A stretch of DNA of 64,000 nt from Alistipes sp. Zagget8 (lineage in GTDB: Bacteria > Bacteroidota > Bacteroidia > Bacteroidales > Rikenellaceae). The DNA lies in assembly GCA_001941065.1 (NCBI GenBank), contig MSHJ01000018.1:1-64000 (forward strand). The letters run 5' to 3'. Position 1 is the stretch's first letter. Each line of letters begins with the position of its first letter. Under the pieces are notes generated by a model. The model made no database searches, was not told the DNA's origin, and saw nothing but the letters and a program-made list of their open reading frames with translations. Of this stretch, positions 8,032 to 16,446 are shown one piece after another. The translations under genes and the position numbers were made by a program.

Positions 8032-9057
8032 CTATTTTTCGTGAACGGCCAGCCGGGAAACCGAGTTGCAGACGATCAATTTCGGGGGAATCAGAATCTG
8101 GGCGTCTCCCGCCTCGTTGCCGGCGATGCTTTCCGTCAGGATTTTCACGGCGAGGATGCCGATCTCCTCGGTCGGCTGGCTGACGCGGGTGACGGCCGGA
8201 TCGAGATAATCGAGATAGGTGTTGTTGTCGAAGGAGATGATCGATATGTCCTGCGGAATGCGGAGCCCCGATTCGCGGATGGCTTTGACGGCTCCCAGCA
8301 GGATCGTGTTGCTGAGCGTGAAGATCGCCGTGGGCGCCGACGGTCCGTTGAGCAGCAGTTTGGTCTCCAGATAACCGTTCTGCACCGAGAAATCCTCTCC
8401 CGAAACGCGGGCGTTTTTTTCCAGATTATTCTGCCGCAGCGCCTCGCGGTAACCCCTTACCCGCTCCTTGTTGGGCATCGAATAGGGCACGCCCTGAATA
8501 CAGGCGATTCGTTCGTGTCCGAGGCCGATGAGGTGCATCGTCGCCTCATAGCCGCCCTGGTAGTTGTCCGTACAGACATAGGGGAGCGACGTGGCGTCGA
8601 AATAGCGGTCGATGAGTACGATGGGAATATTGTGCTTGCTGATGCGTTCCAGAAAGGCGGGGTCCCGGTCGCAGGGGACGATGATGATGCCGTCGACCTT
8701 GCGCGAGATGAGCGACAGCACGTCCTGCTGTTCGTTCTTCTCGTTTTCCATCGTGTCGACGACCATCGTCGTGAACCCCTGTGTCTTAGCCTGCCGGATG
8801 ACCACGCTGGCGATATTGGCGAAATAGGGGTTGTCGACGCTCGGGATGAGCAGTCCGATGATGTTCGTCCGGCGGGTCGTCAGCCCTTTGGCCAGCAGGT
8901 TGGGGATATAGTTGCAGCGTTTGGCCTCCTCCTCGATGAGTTGGACCGTTGCCGGGCTGATGCGGTACCTTTCGGCCTGCCCGCTCAGTACGCGGGAGAT
9001 TGTGGAGATCGAGAATCCGGTTCTCTGTGAAATGGTGACGAGTGTTTCGTTTGCCAT
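8032..9057 (-). CDS. LacI-family transcriptional regulator
   Basis: A 341-residue repressor-type regulator. The N-terminal HTH is LVTISQRTGFSISTISRVLSG, followed by the hinge region YIPNLLAKGLTTRRTNIIGLLIP. The periplasmic-binding-protein-like core starts at about residue 65 (NPYFANIASVV) and includes DGIIIVPCDRD, GGYEATMHLIGLGHERIACI and ISIISFDNNTYLDYLDPAVTRV. It is divergent from the ribokinase-led polysaccharide-utilisation operon, and two LacI-like operator sites lie in the intervening region. I infer that it represses that operon and is released by a sugar, possibly ribose or a ribose derivative; the ligand cannot be deduced. A LacI regulator beside a SusCD locus is uncommon. Confidence 0.93.
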   Translation of the reverse strand: MANETLVTISQRTGFSISTISRVLSGQAERYRISPATVQLIEEEAKRCNYIPNLLAKGLTTRRTNIIGLLIPSVDNPYFANIASVVIRQAKTQGFTTMVVDTMENEKNEQQDVLSLISRKVDGIIIVPCDRDPAFLERISKHNIPIVLIDRYFDATSLPYVCTDNYQGGYEATMHLIGLGHERIACIQGVPYSMPNKERVRGYREALRQNNLEKNARVSGEDFSVQNGYLETKLLLNGPSAPTAIFTLSNTILLGAVKAIRESGLRIPQDISIISFDNNTYLDYLDPAVTRVSQPTEEIGILAVKILTESIAGNEAGDAQILIPPKLIVCNSVSRLAVHEK

Positions 9058-9174
9058 GGCGTGTATCTGCTATTTTATGCAAGGTACGACAAATCCGGGA
9101 GAAATAAAAATTGAAAATCCGCCCGGGACTGAAAAAAAACGGGCTGAAAATTTTTTATTTCAAAAATATATATT

Positions 9175-9211
9175 TAAGTTTGCACAAACGCTTGCGTAAC
9201 GGCTTGCGTAA
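9175..9211 (+). promoter_or_regulatory. Promoter with overlapping LacI-type operator (distal)
   Basis: TAAGTTTG (9175-9182) matches the -7 consensus. CAAACGCTTG (9185-9194) follows immediately, with the central CG typical of LacI-family operators, and GCTTGCGTAA is repeated at 9190-9199 and 9202-9211. The operator would cover the transcription start, a classic repression position. The same 10-mer recurs in reverse orientation at 9450-9459. Confidence 0.65.
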
Positions 9212-9444
9212 ACCAACTACCGACCTAAACCATGAACCAACTCTGCTCCTGTCCGGCCTTTTCCGGCTGTGATTTGCCCGGATTCTCTGTTTCGGGTTGT
9301 TTATTCCCCGCTTTTGGTGTCTCTGCCGGTTGGACGACCGGCGACAATGCCGCTGTATCCCGGCGACGGAATCCGTGTGGTTTTCGGTCGCGGATAACCT
9401 GTTTGCAGGTGCGTTTTTGATAGAGCGCTCTCTTTTTTCTCTAT
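9212..9444 (+). other. Long structured leader between the two operator sites
   Basis: No convincing gene. A transcript from the distal promoter would have a leader of about 340 nt before ribokinase. It contains a perfect 6-bp hairpin GCCGGT-TGGACG-ACCGGC (9325-9342), the weaker CCGG-CCTTTT-CCGG, and the palindrome AGAGCGCTCT followed by C-T6 near 9423-9438, which resembles a poor attenuator. A 62-codon frame at 9232-9420 with five Cys is not supported as a gene. Confidence 0.35.
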
Positions 9445-9464
9445 TTGCACAAGCGTTTGCATAA
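9445..9464 (+). promoter_or_regulatory. LacI-type operator (proximal)
   Basis: TTGCACAAGCGTTTGCATAA contains CAAGCGTTTG (9450-9459), the exact reverse complement of the distal 10-mer CAAACGCTTG, 265 nt away. A weak -7-like sequence (ATAATTTG) follows. Two sites at this spacing could support repression by looping; this is inference. Confidence 0.6.
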
Positions 9465-9527
9465 TTTGTGGCGGAGACCTGGGAAAATGGTTCCCGATTT
9501 GAAAATCATAATTTACCTTTATATAAA

Positions 9528-10439
9528 ATGGAAGAAATCGTAGTAATAGGCAGTTCCAATACGGACCTGGTCATTAAAACACAGCGTATTCCCGAACCCG
9601 GCGAAACCGTACTGGGCGGCGTCTTTATGATGACCGCCGGCGGCAAGGGGGCCAATCAGGCCGTGGCGGCGTCGCGGCTGGGCGGCCGGACGACTTTCGT
9701 GGCTCGCGTGGGCAGGGACCTGTTTGGAGAGAAATCACTCGAGAACTATGCGAAGGATAACCTGAATACCGACTTTGTGTTCGTCGATGAGGAGGCTCCT
9801 TCGGGAACGGCGCTGATTACCGTGGACGGTAAAGGCGAAAACTGCATCGTGGTCGCTTCGGGGGCCAACGGCGCTCTGAGCCGGACCGACATCGACGCCG
9901 TGCGGGAACGCATCGGCCGGGCGAAATATGTGCTCATGCAGTTGGAGGTACCCATCGGGACCGTCGAGTACGCCGCCGAAGTGGCCGTCGCCGAGGGCGC
10001 AAAGGTGATCCTCAATCCGGCCCCTGCGGCGAAGCTCTCCCCGGAGCTGATGCGCAAATTGTACCTGATTACGCCCAACCGCACCGAAAGCCAGCTGCTG
10101 ACCGGCATTCCTGTCGAGAGCTGGGAGGATGCCGAGCGGGCTGCCGACATCCTGCTGGCCGCCGGCGTGGAGAACGTGGTGATTACGATGGGGTCGATGG
10201 GGTCGCTGCTGAAGAATGCGTCGCAGTGCGTCCGGGTTCCGGCCCGGCGGGTCGAGGTCGTGGACACGACGGCTGCCGGCGATGTGTTCAACGGGGCGTT
10301 GTGCGTCGCCCTGTCCGAAGGCAGGGACCTCGTCCCGGCCCTGGAGTTCGCTACGCTGGCCTCTTCGATCTCCGTGATGCACATGGGGGCCCAGTCGTCC
10401 ATCCCGACCCGCAGCGAAGTCGATGCCCTGATGCAATGA
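9528..10439 (+). CDS. rbsK: Ribokinase
   Basis: Phosphorylates D-ribose at O5 in the cytoplasm. The 303-residue PfkB-family protein has the N-terminal signature VVIGSSNTDLVIKTQRIPEPGET, the sugar-binding GGKGANQAVAASRLGG (about residues 40-55) and the catalytic C-terminal motif DTTAAGDVFNGAL, which contains the base Asp. I start at the ATG at 9528 (MEEIVVIGSS); an upstream in-frame ATG at 9468 would add 20 residues with no family support. It is the first gene of the large PUL operon, 39 nt before the permease. The pairing implies that free ribose, or a close analogue, is an end product of the locus. Confidence 0.94.
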   Translation: MEEIVVIGSSNTDLVIKTQRIPEPGETVLGGVFMMTAGGKGANQAVAASRLGGRTTFVARVGRDLFGEKSLENYAKDNLNTDFVFVDEEAPSGTALITVDGKGENCIVVASGANGALSRTDIDAVRERIGRAKYVLMQLEVPIGTVEYAAEVAVAEGAKVILNPAPAAKLSPELMRKLYLITPNRTESQLLTGIPVESWEDAERAADILLAAGVENVVITMGSMGSLLKNASQCVRVPARRVEVVDTTAAGDVFNGALCVALSEGRDLVPALEFATLASSISVMHMGAQSSIPTRSEVDALMQ

Positions 10440-10478
10440 ATGCCAACCAACGAATAAATCACTTAAAACCTCTGAATT

Positions 10479-11489
10479 ATGTTTGTCGTTAACAGTTACG
10501 CTCTGGCCGTCGTATTCTGCTTCGTTACGATGCTGTGCTGGGGATCGTGGGGTAATACCCAGAAACTGGCCGGAAAGACCTGGCGGTATGAACTCTTTTA
10601 TTGGGACTATGTCATCGGCATGGTGCTCTTTTCGCTCCTGATCGGCCTGACGATGGGCAGTTTCGGCAGCGAGGGCCGTCCCTTCCTCGAAGACCTCGCG
10701 CAGGCCGATCCGAAGGGTATCGGCAGCGTCATCCTCGGCGGCGTCATCTTCAATGCGTCGAACATCCTGCTTTCGGCTTCGGTGTCGCTGGCAGGTTTGG
10801 CCGTGGCGTTTCCGCTGGGCGTCGGGCTGGCGCTGGTGATCGGCGTGATTGTCAATTATATCGGTGCGCCGAAGGGCGATCCGGTGATTCTCTTCCTCGG
10901 CGTGGCGCTGATCGTGGTGGCTATCATCTGCAACGGCATCGCTTCCGGCAAGATGAATGCCGGCAGGGAGCGCGGCGGCGACAACCGCAAAGGGATTCTG
11001 CTGGCTGTGCTGGCCGGAGTGCTGATGGCTTTCTTCTACCGTTTCGTGGCTGCGGCGATGGACCTCGACAATTTCAGCAATCCGACCGTCGGTATGCTTA
11101 CGCCTTATTCGGCGATCTTCATCTTCTCGATCGGGGTGCTGCTGAGCAATTTCGTCTTCAACACCTATGTCATGAAGCGTCCGTTCGTCGGAACGCCCGT
11201 CACCTATAAGGAATATTTCAAGGGTACGACCCCGACTCATCTGGTGGGTATGCTGGGAGGCGCCGTCTGGTGTCTGGGTACGGCGTTCAGCTACATCGCG
11301 GCCGGCAAAGCCGGTGCCGCCATCTCCTATGCGCTGGGACAGGGTGCGCCGCTTATCGCCGCCGTCTGGGGCGTCTTCATCTGGAAGGAGTTCAAGGGCG
11401 CCGGACGATCGGTCGGCTATCTGCTTGCGGCCATGTTTGCGCTTTTCATCGCCGGCCTGGGCTTCATCATTGCCGCCGGCGGAAACTAA
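10479..11489 (+). CDS. GRP/DMT-family sugar permease (ribose/glucose type)
   Basis: A 336-residue inner-membrane transporter with about ten hydrophobic helices (VFCFVTMLCWGSWGN at the N-terminus, GVIFNASNILLSASVSLAGLAVAFPLG mid-protein, AAMFALFIAGLGFIIAAGG at the C-terminus). The layout matches the glucose/ribose porter branch of the drug/metabolite transporter superfamily, including the early WGSWGN motif. It is embedded between ribokinase and the secreted hydrolases, so ribose or a related monosaccharide is the likely cargo. Analogous permease-kinase pairs occur in ribose utilisation loci of Bacteroides (established knowledge); specificity here is inferred from context. Confidence 0.85.
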   Translation: MFVVNSYALAVVFCFVTMLCWGSWGNTQKLAGKTWRYELFYWDYVIGMVLFSLLIGLTMGSFGSEGRPFLEDLAQADPKGIGSVILGGVIFNASNILLSASVSLAGLAVAFPLGVGLALVIGVIVNYIGAPKGDPVILFLGVALIVVAIICNGIASGKMNAGRERGGDNRKGILLAVLAGVLMAFFYRFVAAAMDLDNFSNPTVGMLTPYSAIFIFSIGVLLSNFVFNTYVMKRPFVGTPVTYKEYFKGTTPTHLVGMLGGAVWCLGTAFSYIAAGKAGAAISYALGQGAPLIAAVWGVFIWKEFKGAGRSVGYLLAAMFALFIAGLGFIIAAGGN

Positions 11490-11526
11490 ACCATTCTATC
11501 CTAAAACTTTAACCCGCTTTATACGC

Positions 11527-13044
11527 ATGAAAATCAAACTGATTACGACCGTCCTGCTTTTAGCGTCGATCCTGGCCGCAGTCTCCTGCAGTGCCGATGC
11601 GGCGACCAAAACGCTCACCCGCGAGCAGCTTCAGGACAAGATCAAAGGCGGCTGGGCCGCCCAGACCTTCGGCTGCACCTACGGCGGCCCGACCGAATTC
11701 CGCTATAACGGCTGCATAATCCCCGACAGCGTGGAGATCGTATGGCCCGACGGCTGCTGCAAGTGGTACTACGAAAATGAAGGCGGTCTCTACGACGATA
11801 TTTACATGGACCTGACGTTCGTCGATGTCTTCGACAAATACGGCTTCGACGTGCCGGTGGATTCCCTGGCCAATGCCTTCGCCTATGCGGGCTATAAACT
11901 GTGGCACGCCAATCAGGCGGCACGCTACAACATTCTCAACGGGATTCCCGCTCCCGCGAGCGGCCATTGGAAGAACAATCCCCACGCCGACGACATCGAT
12001 TTCCAGATCGAGGCCGATTTCGCGGGGCTGATGGCCCCGGGCATGGTCAATTCGGCCTCGGAGATATGCGACAAGGTGGGTCACATTATGTGTTACGGCG
12101 ACGGCTGGTACGGCGGCGTCTATGTGGCGGCCCTTTATGCTTCGGCATTCGTCTATGACGACATCCATACTGTCGTGACAGAGGCTCTGAAGGTGATCCC
12201 TGCCGGGAGCAACTACTACAAGTGCATGCAGGACGTGATCGCATGGTGCGGCGAGAACAAGGATTGGAAAACTACGTGGCAGCTCGTCGAGGACAAGTGG
12301 GCCGATGAGATCAACTGCCCGCAGGGCACCAAGGCGCCGTTCAACATCGACGCCAAGCTCAACTCGGCCTATGTCGTGATGGGCCTGCTCTACGGCGACG
12401 GCGACATGGACCGCACGCTGGAGATTTCGACCCGCTGCGGCGCCGATTCCGACTGCAACCCCGCCACGGCCGGCGGTATATTGGGCACGATGCTCGGCTA
12501 CAGCAATATTTCCGAGAAGTGGCTCAGGAACATCCGCGAGGTCGAGGATATGAATTTCGATCATACCGATATTTCGCTCAACAAGGTCTACCGGATGAGT
12601 TTCGACCACGCACTGCAGATGATCGAACGCAACGGCGGCAAAGTCGATGGCGACAAGGTGGTTATCAAGGTTCAGAAACCCGAACCCGTGCGTTTGGAGC
12701 AGAGCTTCGAGGGGCTGTCGCTGGTTGAAAAGCGGAGCGTCAACTACAAGAATTTCAAGAAACTCTACACGTATGATTTCGACGGTTCGGCCATCGTCTG
12801 CCGGGGTAAGGTCAATGCGAAAAAGGACCTTTGCCCGAAGGACTATGTGGCGGAGCTGGCCGTGACCATCGACGGCAACAAGAAGATCGTGCGTATGCCG
12901 GCCGATTTTGCCAGCCGCAAATTCGACATCTACTGGAATTATGACCTGCCGGAAGGCAAGCATACGATGACGATTCTGTGGCTCAATCCGATTGCGGAGG
13001 CCAATGTGGTCCTGCAGGACGTGGTGGTCTATACGTCGAAATAG
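11527..13044 (+). CDS. Secreted ADP-ribosylglycohydrolase-fold lipoprotein, copy 1
   Basis: A 505-residue lipoprotein. The signal peptide ends in a lipobox (LAAVSC). I chose the ATG at 11527 because upstream residues in this frame overlap the permease gene. The ARH all-helical fold motifs are present: GWAAQTFGCTYGGPTEF at the start, the first metal-binding pair YDDIYMDL, GYDG-like CYGDGWYGGVYVAAL, and the second metal motif GADSDCNPATAGG. Residues from about 360 on form a separate beta-rich tail. Location outside the cytoplasm and presence in a glycan locus argue against reversing intracellular ADP-ribosylation. I infer hydrolysis of a ribofuranoside-type bond feeding ribokinase. Next gene is a paralogue 18 nt downstream. 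Confidence 0.85.
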   Translation: MKIKLITTVLLLASILAAVSCSADAATKTLTREQLQDKIKGGWAAQTFGCTYGGPTEFRYNGCIIPDSVEIVWPDGCCKWYYENEGGLYDDIYMDLTFVDVFDKYGFDVPVDSLANAFAYAGYKLWHANQAARYNILNGIPAPASGHWKNNPHADDIDFQIEADFAGLMAPGMVNSASEICDKVGHIMCYGDGWYGGVYVAALYASAFVYDDIHTVVTEALKVIPAGSNYYKCMQDVIAWCGENKDWKTTWQLVEDKWADEINCPQGTKAPFNIDAKLNSAYVVMGLLYGDGDMDRTLEISTRCGADSDCNPATAGGILGTMLGYSNISEKWLRNIREVEDMNFDHTDISLNKVYRMSFDHALQMIERNGGKVDGDKVVIKVQKPEPVRLEQSFEGLSLVEKRSVNYKNFKKLYTYDFDGSAIVCRGKVNAKKDLCPKDYVAELAVTIDGNKKIVRMPADFASRKFDIYWNYDLPEGKHTMTILWLNPIAEANVVLQDVVVYTSK

Positions 13045-13062
13045 CCCGATGGAGGGACGGCG

Positions 13063-14811
13063 ATGAAAAAGTATGCACTCTGTCTTACGATGCTCCTCTC
13101 TCTGGCGGCGCTCCTGCCTGCGCAGGGCGTTGCCCGGGAACGGCGTATCGCGCTGTCCGAATACGCGGACAAGGTCCGTGCGGCATGGCTGGGGAAGATG
13201 GCCGGCGTGGGGTGGGGCATCACCACCGAATTCAGGTACAGCCACCGGCTGGTTCCCGATTCGATGATGCAGCCCTGGCGGCCGGAGATGGTCAACGAGG
13301 GGTACAACCAGGACGACCTCTACCTGTCGCTGCTCTCGCTCGAACTGCTCCGGGAATACGGTCCGGAAATCACCTCCCGGCTGGCCTGCCTCGAACGGCA
13401 GAACCTGCAGTTCGAATACGGCGGGCGCAACGCGCTCGTCACACGGGACGGCATCGCCCCTCCCGATTTGGGCCATCCGCATTATAAACCCACATCGGAC
13501 GGCTGCGGCTATACCTGCGGGGCCGATTATTCGGGCATCGCGGCCCCCGGGCTTCCGGCGGCTCCCGTACGTTTCGCCGCGACGTTCGGTTCCGACCGCT
13601 GCTACGGCGACGGTCTCTACGGCGGGGTGTTCGTCGGGGCGATGTACTGCGAGGCCTTTTTTACGGAGGACCTGCACCGTATCGTCGACGTGGCTCTGCG
13701 GTCGATTCCCGAACGGAGCCTGCTCGCTCAGGCCGTGCGCGATGTCGTTCGCTGGCACCGCCTCTATCCCGATGACTGGAAGCATACGTGGCAGCTCATC
13801 ATGGACAAATATTGGTGGAACGAGGAGAATAACTGGATCGCATGGCCTTACGGCGGTGTGCGGAAAGGAATCAACCTCGATTCGAAGTCGATGGCGGCGA
13901 TGAGCGTAATGGCGCTGCTCTACGGCGGCGGCGACCTGCACCGGACCATGCGTATCGCCGTGCAGGGTTCCGAGGATTCGGACTGTAACGCCTCGATTGC
14001 GGCGGGCGTGCTGCTCGCATCGCGCGGCATGAAGGCCGTGGACAGGGAGTTGCTCGCGGCGCTCGACTGCCGCCGCCGGTTCAAATACTTTGCCCGGACC
14101 TTCGACGACCTGGTCGGCCTTACGCTGGACGTGGCCCGGCAGGTGGTTCCCGCGTTCGGGGGCCGGATCGAGGAGCGCGACGGGGAGGAGTGGATTGTGG
14201 TTCCGACCCGTGGCGCCGACCTGCGGCGCACGGAATACCTGTCGTCGAAGACGCCCGGTCCGCTTACGGGAGCTCGTTATACGGCCGCGGAACTGGACCG
14301 TCTGGAACTGCTCACCGACCCCGGTTTCGAGAACGACGACCCCGCATGGAGTTTCTTCTCGGACCTGAAAAACAACCATATCCTTCCCGTGGAACGTGTA
14401 GGCCGTATCGAAGGTGTGGCCGAAAACCGGGCCCGGACAGGCTTCTGCAATGCCCTGCTCGGGTCGTGGTTCCGCAGCGGTTATCCGCGGGCCAATACGC
14501 GCCTGTTCTCCGGGGTGCGGCAGCTGGTCCGGGTCGCTCCGGGGCGTGAATACCGCCTGAGCTGCTTCGTGCGGACCGAGGGCGGGGGCTTCGGCGGAAA
14601 AGGCGTCGTGCGGGTACTGACCCCCGGCGGCCGGGAGATGGCGTCGGTGACCTTCGGGGATAAACCCGAATGGACCCGGGTGGGACTCGGCGTGGCGAGC
14701 GGCGGCGAGGACCTGCTGGTCGTGGAGATCGGATTCCGGGGTGCTGAGGACCGGCGCATGGCGCTCCGCATCGACGACTGTTCGCTGAAAGTGAAGCCGG
14801 CGGCCCGATAA
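13063..14811 (+). CDS. Secreted ADP-ribosylglycohydrolase-fold protein, copy 2, with C-terminal beta-sandwich
   Basis: A 582-residue exported protein with a signal peptide (LSLAALLPAQGVA). The catalytic part has the same layout as copy 1: MAGVGWGITTEF, metal pair GYNQDDLYLSL, CYGDGLYGGVFVGA and second metal motif GSEDSDCNASIAAG, so both Asp clusters are kept. From about residue 415 (LLTDPGFENDDPAWSFF) to the end is a CBM4_9-like beta-sandwich, suggesting carbohydrate binding. The pair probably arose by duplication and then diverged in the accessory domain. No lipobox is evident. Function is inferred as for copy 1. Confidence 0.84.
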   Translation: MKKYALCLTMLLSLAALLPAQGVARERRIALSEYADKVRAAWLGKMAGVGWGITTEFRYSHRLVPDSMMQPWRPEMVNEGYNQDDLYLSLLSLELLREYGPEITSRLACLERQNLQFEYGGRNALVTRDGIAPPDLGHPHYKPTSDGCGYTCGADYSGIAAPGLPAAPVRFAATFGSDRCYGDGLYGGVFVGAMYCEAFFTEDLHRIVDVALRSIPERSLLAQAVRDVVRWHRLYPDDWKHTWQLIMDKYWWNEENNWIAWPYGGVRKGINLDSKSMAAMSVMALLYGGGDLHRTMRIAVQGSEDSDCNASIAAGVLLASRGMKAVDRELLAALDCRRRFKYFARTFDDLVGLTLDVARQVVPAFGGRIEERDGEEWIVVPTRGADLRRTEYLSSKTPGPLTGARYTAAELDRLELLTDPGFENDDPAWSFFSDLKNNHILPVERVGRIEGVAENRARTGFCNALLGSWFRSGYPRANTRLFSGVRQLVRVAPGREYRLSCFVRTEGGGFGGKGVVRVLTPGGREMASVTFGDKPEWTRVGLGVASGGEDLLVVEIGFRGAEDRRMALRIDDCSLKVKPAAR

Positions 14812-14855
14812 AATTTCGTGTCTGGAGATTGATAGTACGAAAAAATCGAATAGGT

Positions 14856-16421
14856 ATGAGAAAACTCTACTTTTTTACTGCAATTTGTCTCTTTTCGTTA
14901 CTCGGCGGAGCCTGCGGGAAGGACGAGACCAAAACCCCGACGGGTCCCGACGGTCCGGACGGTCCGGATGTTCCTGCTTCCGAATGGCGGCTGGCGGCCT
15001 ATGACGACCCGGAGGGTTATCCCGGCGTGCCGCGCTCGACGATCTACTCCGTGACGCTCATCCAGGGCGACGAACGGGTGACTGTCCCCGTGTTTCAGAG
15101 CTCCTGCCCGGTCTATCAGGCCGGTTATATGGACATGACGCCGACCGATTCCTATCCGCTCGGGATTTTCAAGGACCGGAGCATCAGCTGGGCGAATTTC
15201 TCGTTCCACGGCCGGGTCGAGGTCGAGGTACGGGTGCTCGACCGCCAGAAAGTCCCCTTCTTCGGCGGTGTCCGGGTGCTGCCTTCCCGTTACGGCATCA
15301 CGCCGTCGGTGGATGGCGATGTGGTGCGTTTCACGCTCACGAAGCCCGGCCAATGTTCGGTGGAGGTCGGTTTCAACGGCTATAAGAACGGACTGATGCT
15401 CTTCGCCGATCCGATGGAAGAGGATGCCCCCGCTCCGGACGATGCCGGGTATGCGGTGCTCGACCATGCCTCGGCAGCCGATGCGGAGGTCGTTCCCGCC
15501 TCGGCGACGGGGCTCTATTTCCGGCCCGGCGTGCATGATATCGGCGTTTATAAGGTCCCTGCCAATATCCGTAACATCTACCTCGAGGGCGGGGCATGGG
15601 TCTACGGTTCGATCATCATGGAGGGACGTCCCGGCGTGCGGATTTTCGGCCGCGGCGTGTTGTCGCAGGGGCGTATGAAATACCGCGAGTCGCACATGAT
15701 CGAGGCCACGGGAGGCAGTGACAACATCACCGTGGAGGGAATCACCCTCGCCGACAACAAATATTTCTCCGTGCGGCTCATCGGCATGAACAACACGGTC
15801 CGCTGGACGAAAATCATCGGTGCCTGGACCTATAACTGCGACGGTATTTCGGCATTCGCGGGTTCCACGGTCTCCAACTGTTTCGTCTGGGCCAACGACG
15901 ACAATATCAAGGCCTACCGCGACAACGTCACTTTCAGCGATATGGTGCTCTGGCAGCTGAACAACGGCGGCTGCATCCAGATGAGCTGGGGCGGTGCCAC
16001 GGCGGCCGACGTGGCCATCCGGCGCGTGGACATCCTGCATGCCGAATGGAACAACTCGGAGATCAACCGCGGGGTGCTGAGCTGTGTGGGGGACAAATAC
16101 GAGGCGGGCAAGACGGGGTATCTGCGCAACTGGGTCATCGAGGACCTCGTGACCGAGACGGCCGTGCCGCTTGTCTTCCGCATCTCGCCTCATCCGTTCA
16201 GCCCGTGTCCGATCCACGGTCTTACGCTGCGCGGCTGGAACGTGCGGATGAATACCGAGATCGGCTTTAAGAATTACATCACCGGAAACGATCCGAAAGA
16301 GAAATTCGACGGTTTCGTCTTCGACAACGTGACGATCAACGGCACGCGCCTGACGGCGGCCAACTGGATGTCGGCGGGGAATTTCGAAGTGGCGAACCTC
16401 GAGACTCCGGTGTTTGAATAA
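14856..16421 (+). CDS. Lipoprotein with right-handed beta-helix, GH28/GH49-like glycosidase
   Basis: A 521-residue lipoprotein starting at the ATG at 14856 (MRKLYFFTAICLFSLLGGAC; lipobox LGGAC). A Pro/Gly/Asp linker is followed by an N-terminal beta domain (about 35-180). The helix core begins FRPGVHDIGVYKVPANI and runs through YLEGGAWVYGSI, GRGVLSQGRM and EGITLADNKYFSVRL. The segments NCDGISAF and FVWANDDNIKAY fit the acidic catalytic region of clan GH-N (families GH28 and GH49, the latter acting on dextran and pullulan). I cannot decide the family. It probably acts at the cell surface on the PUL substrate. Confidence 0.75.
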   Translation: MRKLYFFTAICLFSLLGGACGKDETKTPTGPDGPDGPDVPASEWRLAAYDDPEGYPGVPRSTIYSVTLIQGDERVTVPVFQSSCPVYQAGYMDMTPTDSYPLGIFKDRSISWANFSFHGRVEVEVRVLDRQKVPFFGGVRVLPSRYGITPSVDGDVVRFTLTKPGQCSVEVGFNGYKNGLMLFADPMEEDAPAPDDAGYAVLDHASAADAEVVPASATGLYFRPGVHDIGVYKVPANIRNIYLEGGAWVYGSIIMEGRPGVRIFGRGVLSQGRMKYRESHMIEATGGSDNITVEGITLADNKYFSVRLIGMNNTVRWTKIIGAWTYNCDGISAFAGSTVSNCFVWANDDNIKAYRDNVTFSDMVLWQLNNGGCIQMSWGGATAADVAIRRVDILHAEWNNSEINRGVLSCVGDKYEAGKTGYLRNWVIEDLVTETAVPLVFRISPHPFSPCPIHGLTLRGWNVRMNTEIGFKNYITGNDPKEKFDGFVFDNVTINGTRLTAANWMSAGNFEVANLETPVFE

Positions 16422-16446
16422 CGAACCTAAAAACTACTGACCAGCT

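Noticed and set aside
9232..9420. A 62-codon Cys-rich frame between the two operator sites
   Set aside because: No family resemblance or codon support; the segment is better read as leader or regulatory DNA.
11560..14379. A 939-codon minus-strand open frame
   Set aside because: Antisense to the two ARH-fold genes, no recognisable domains, His/Arg/Gly-rich shadow composition.
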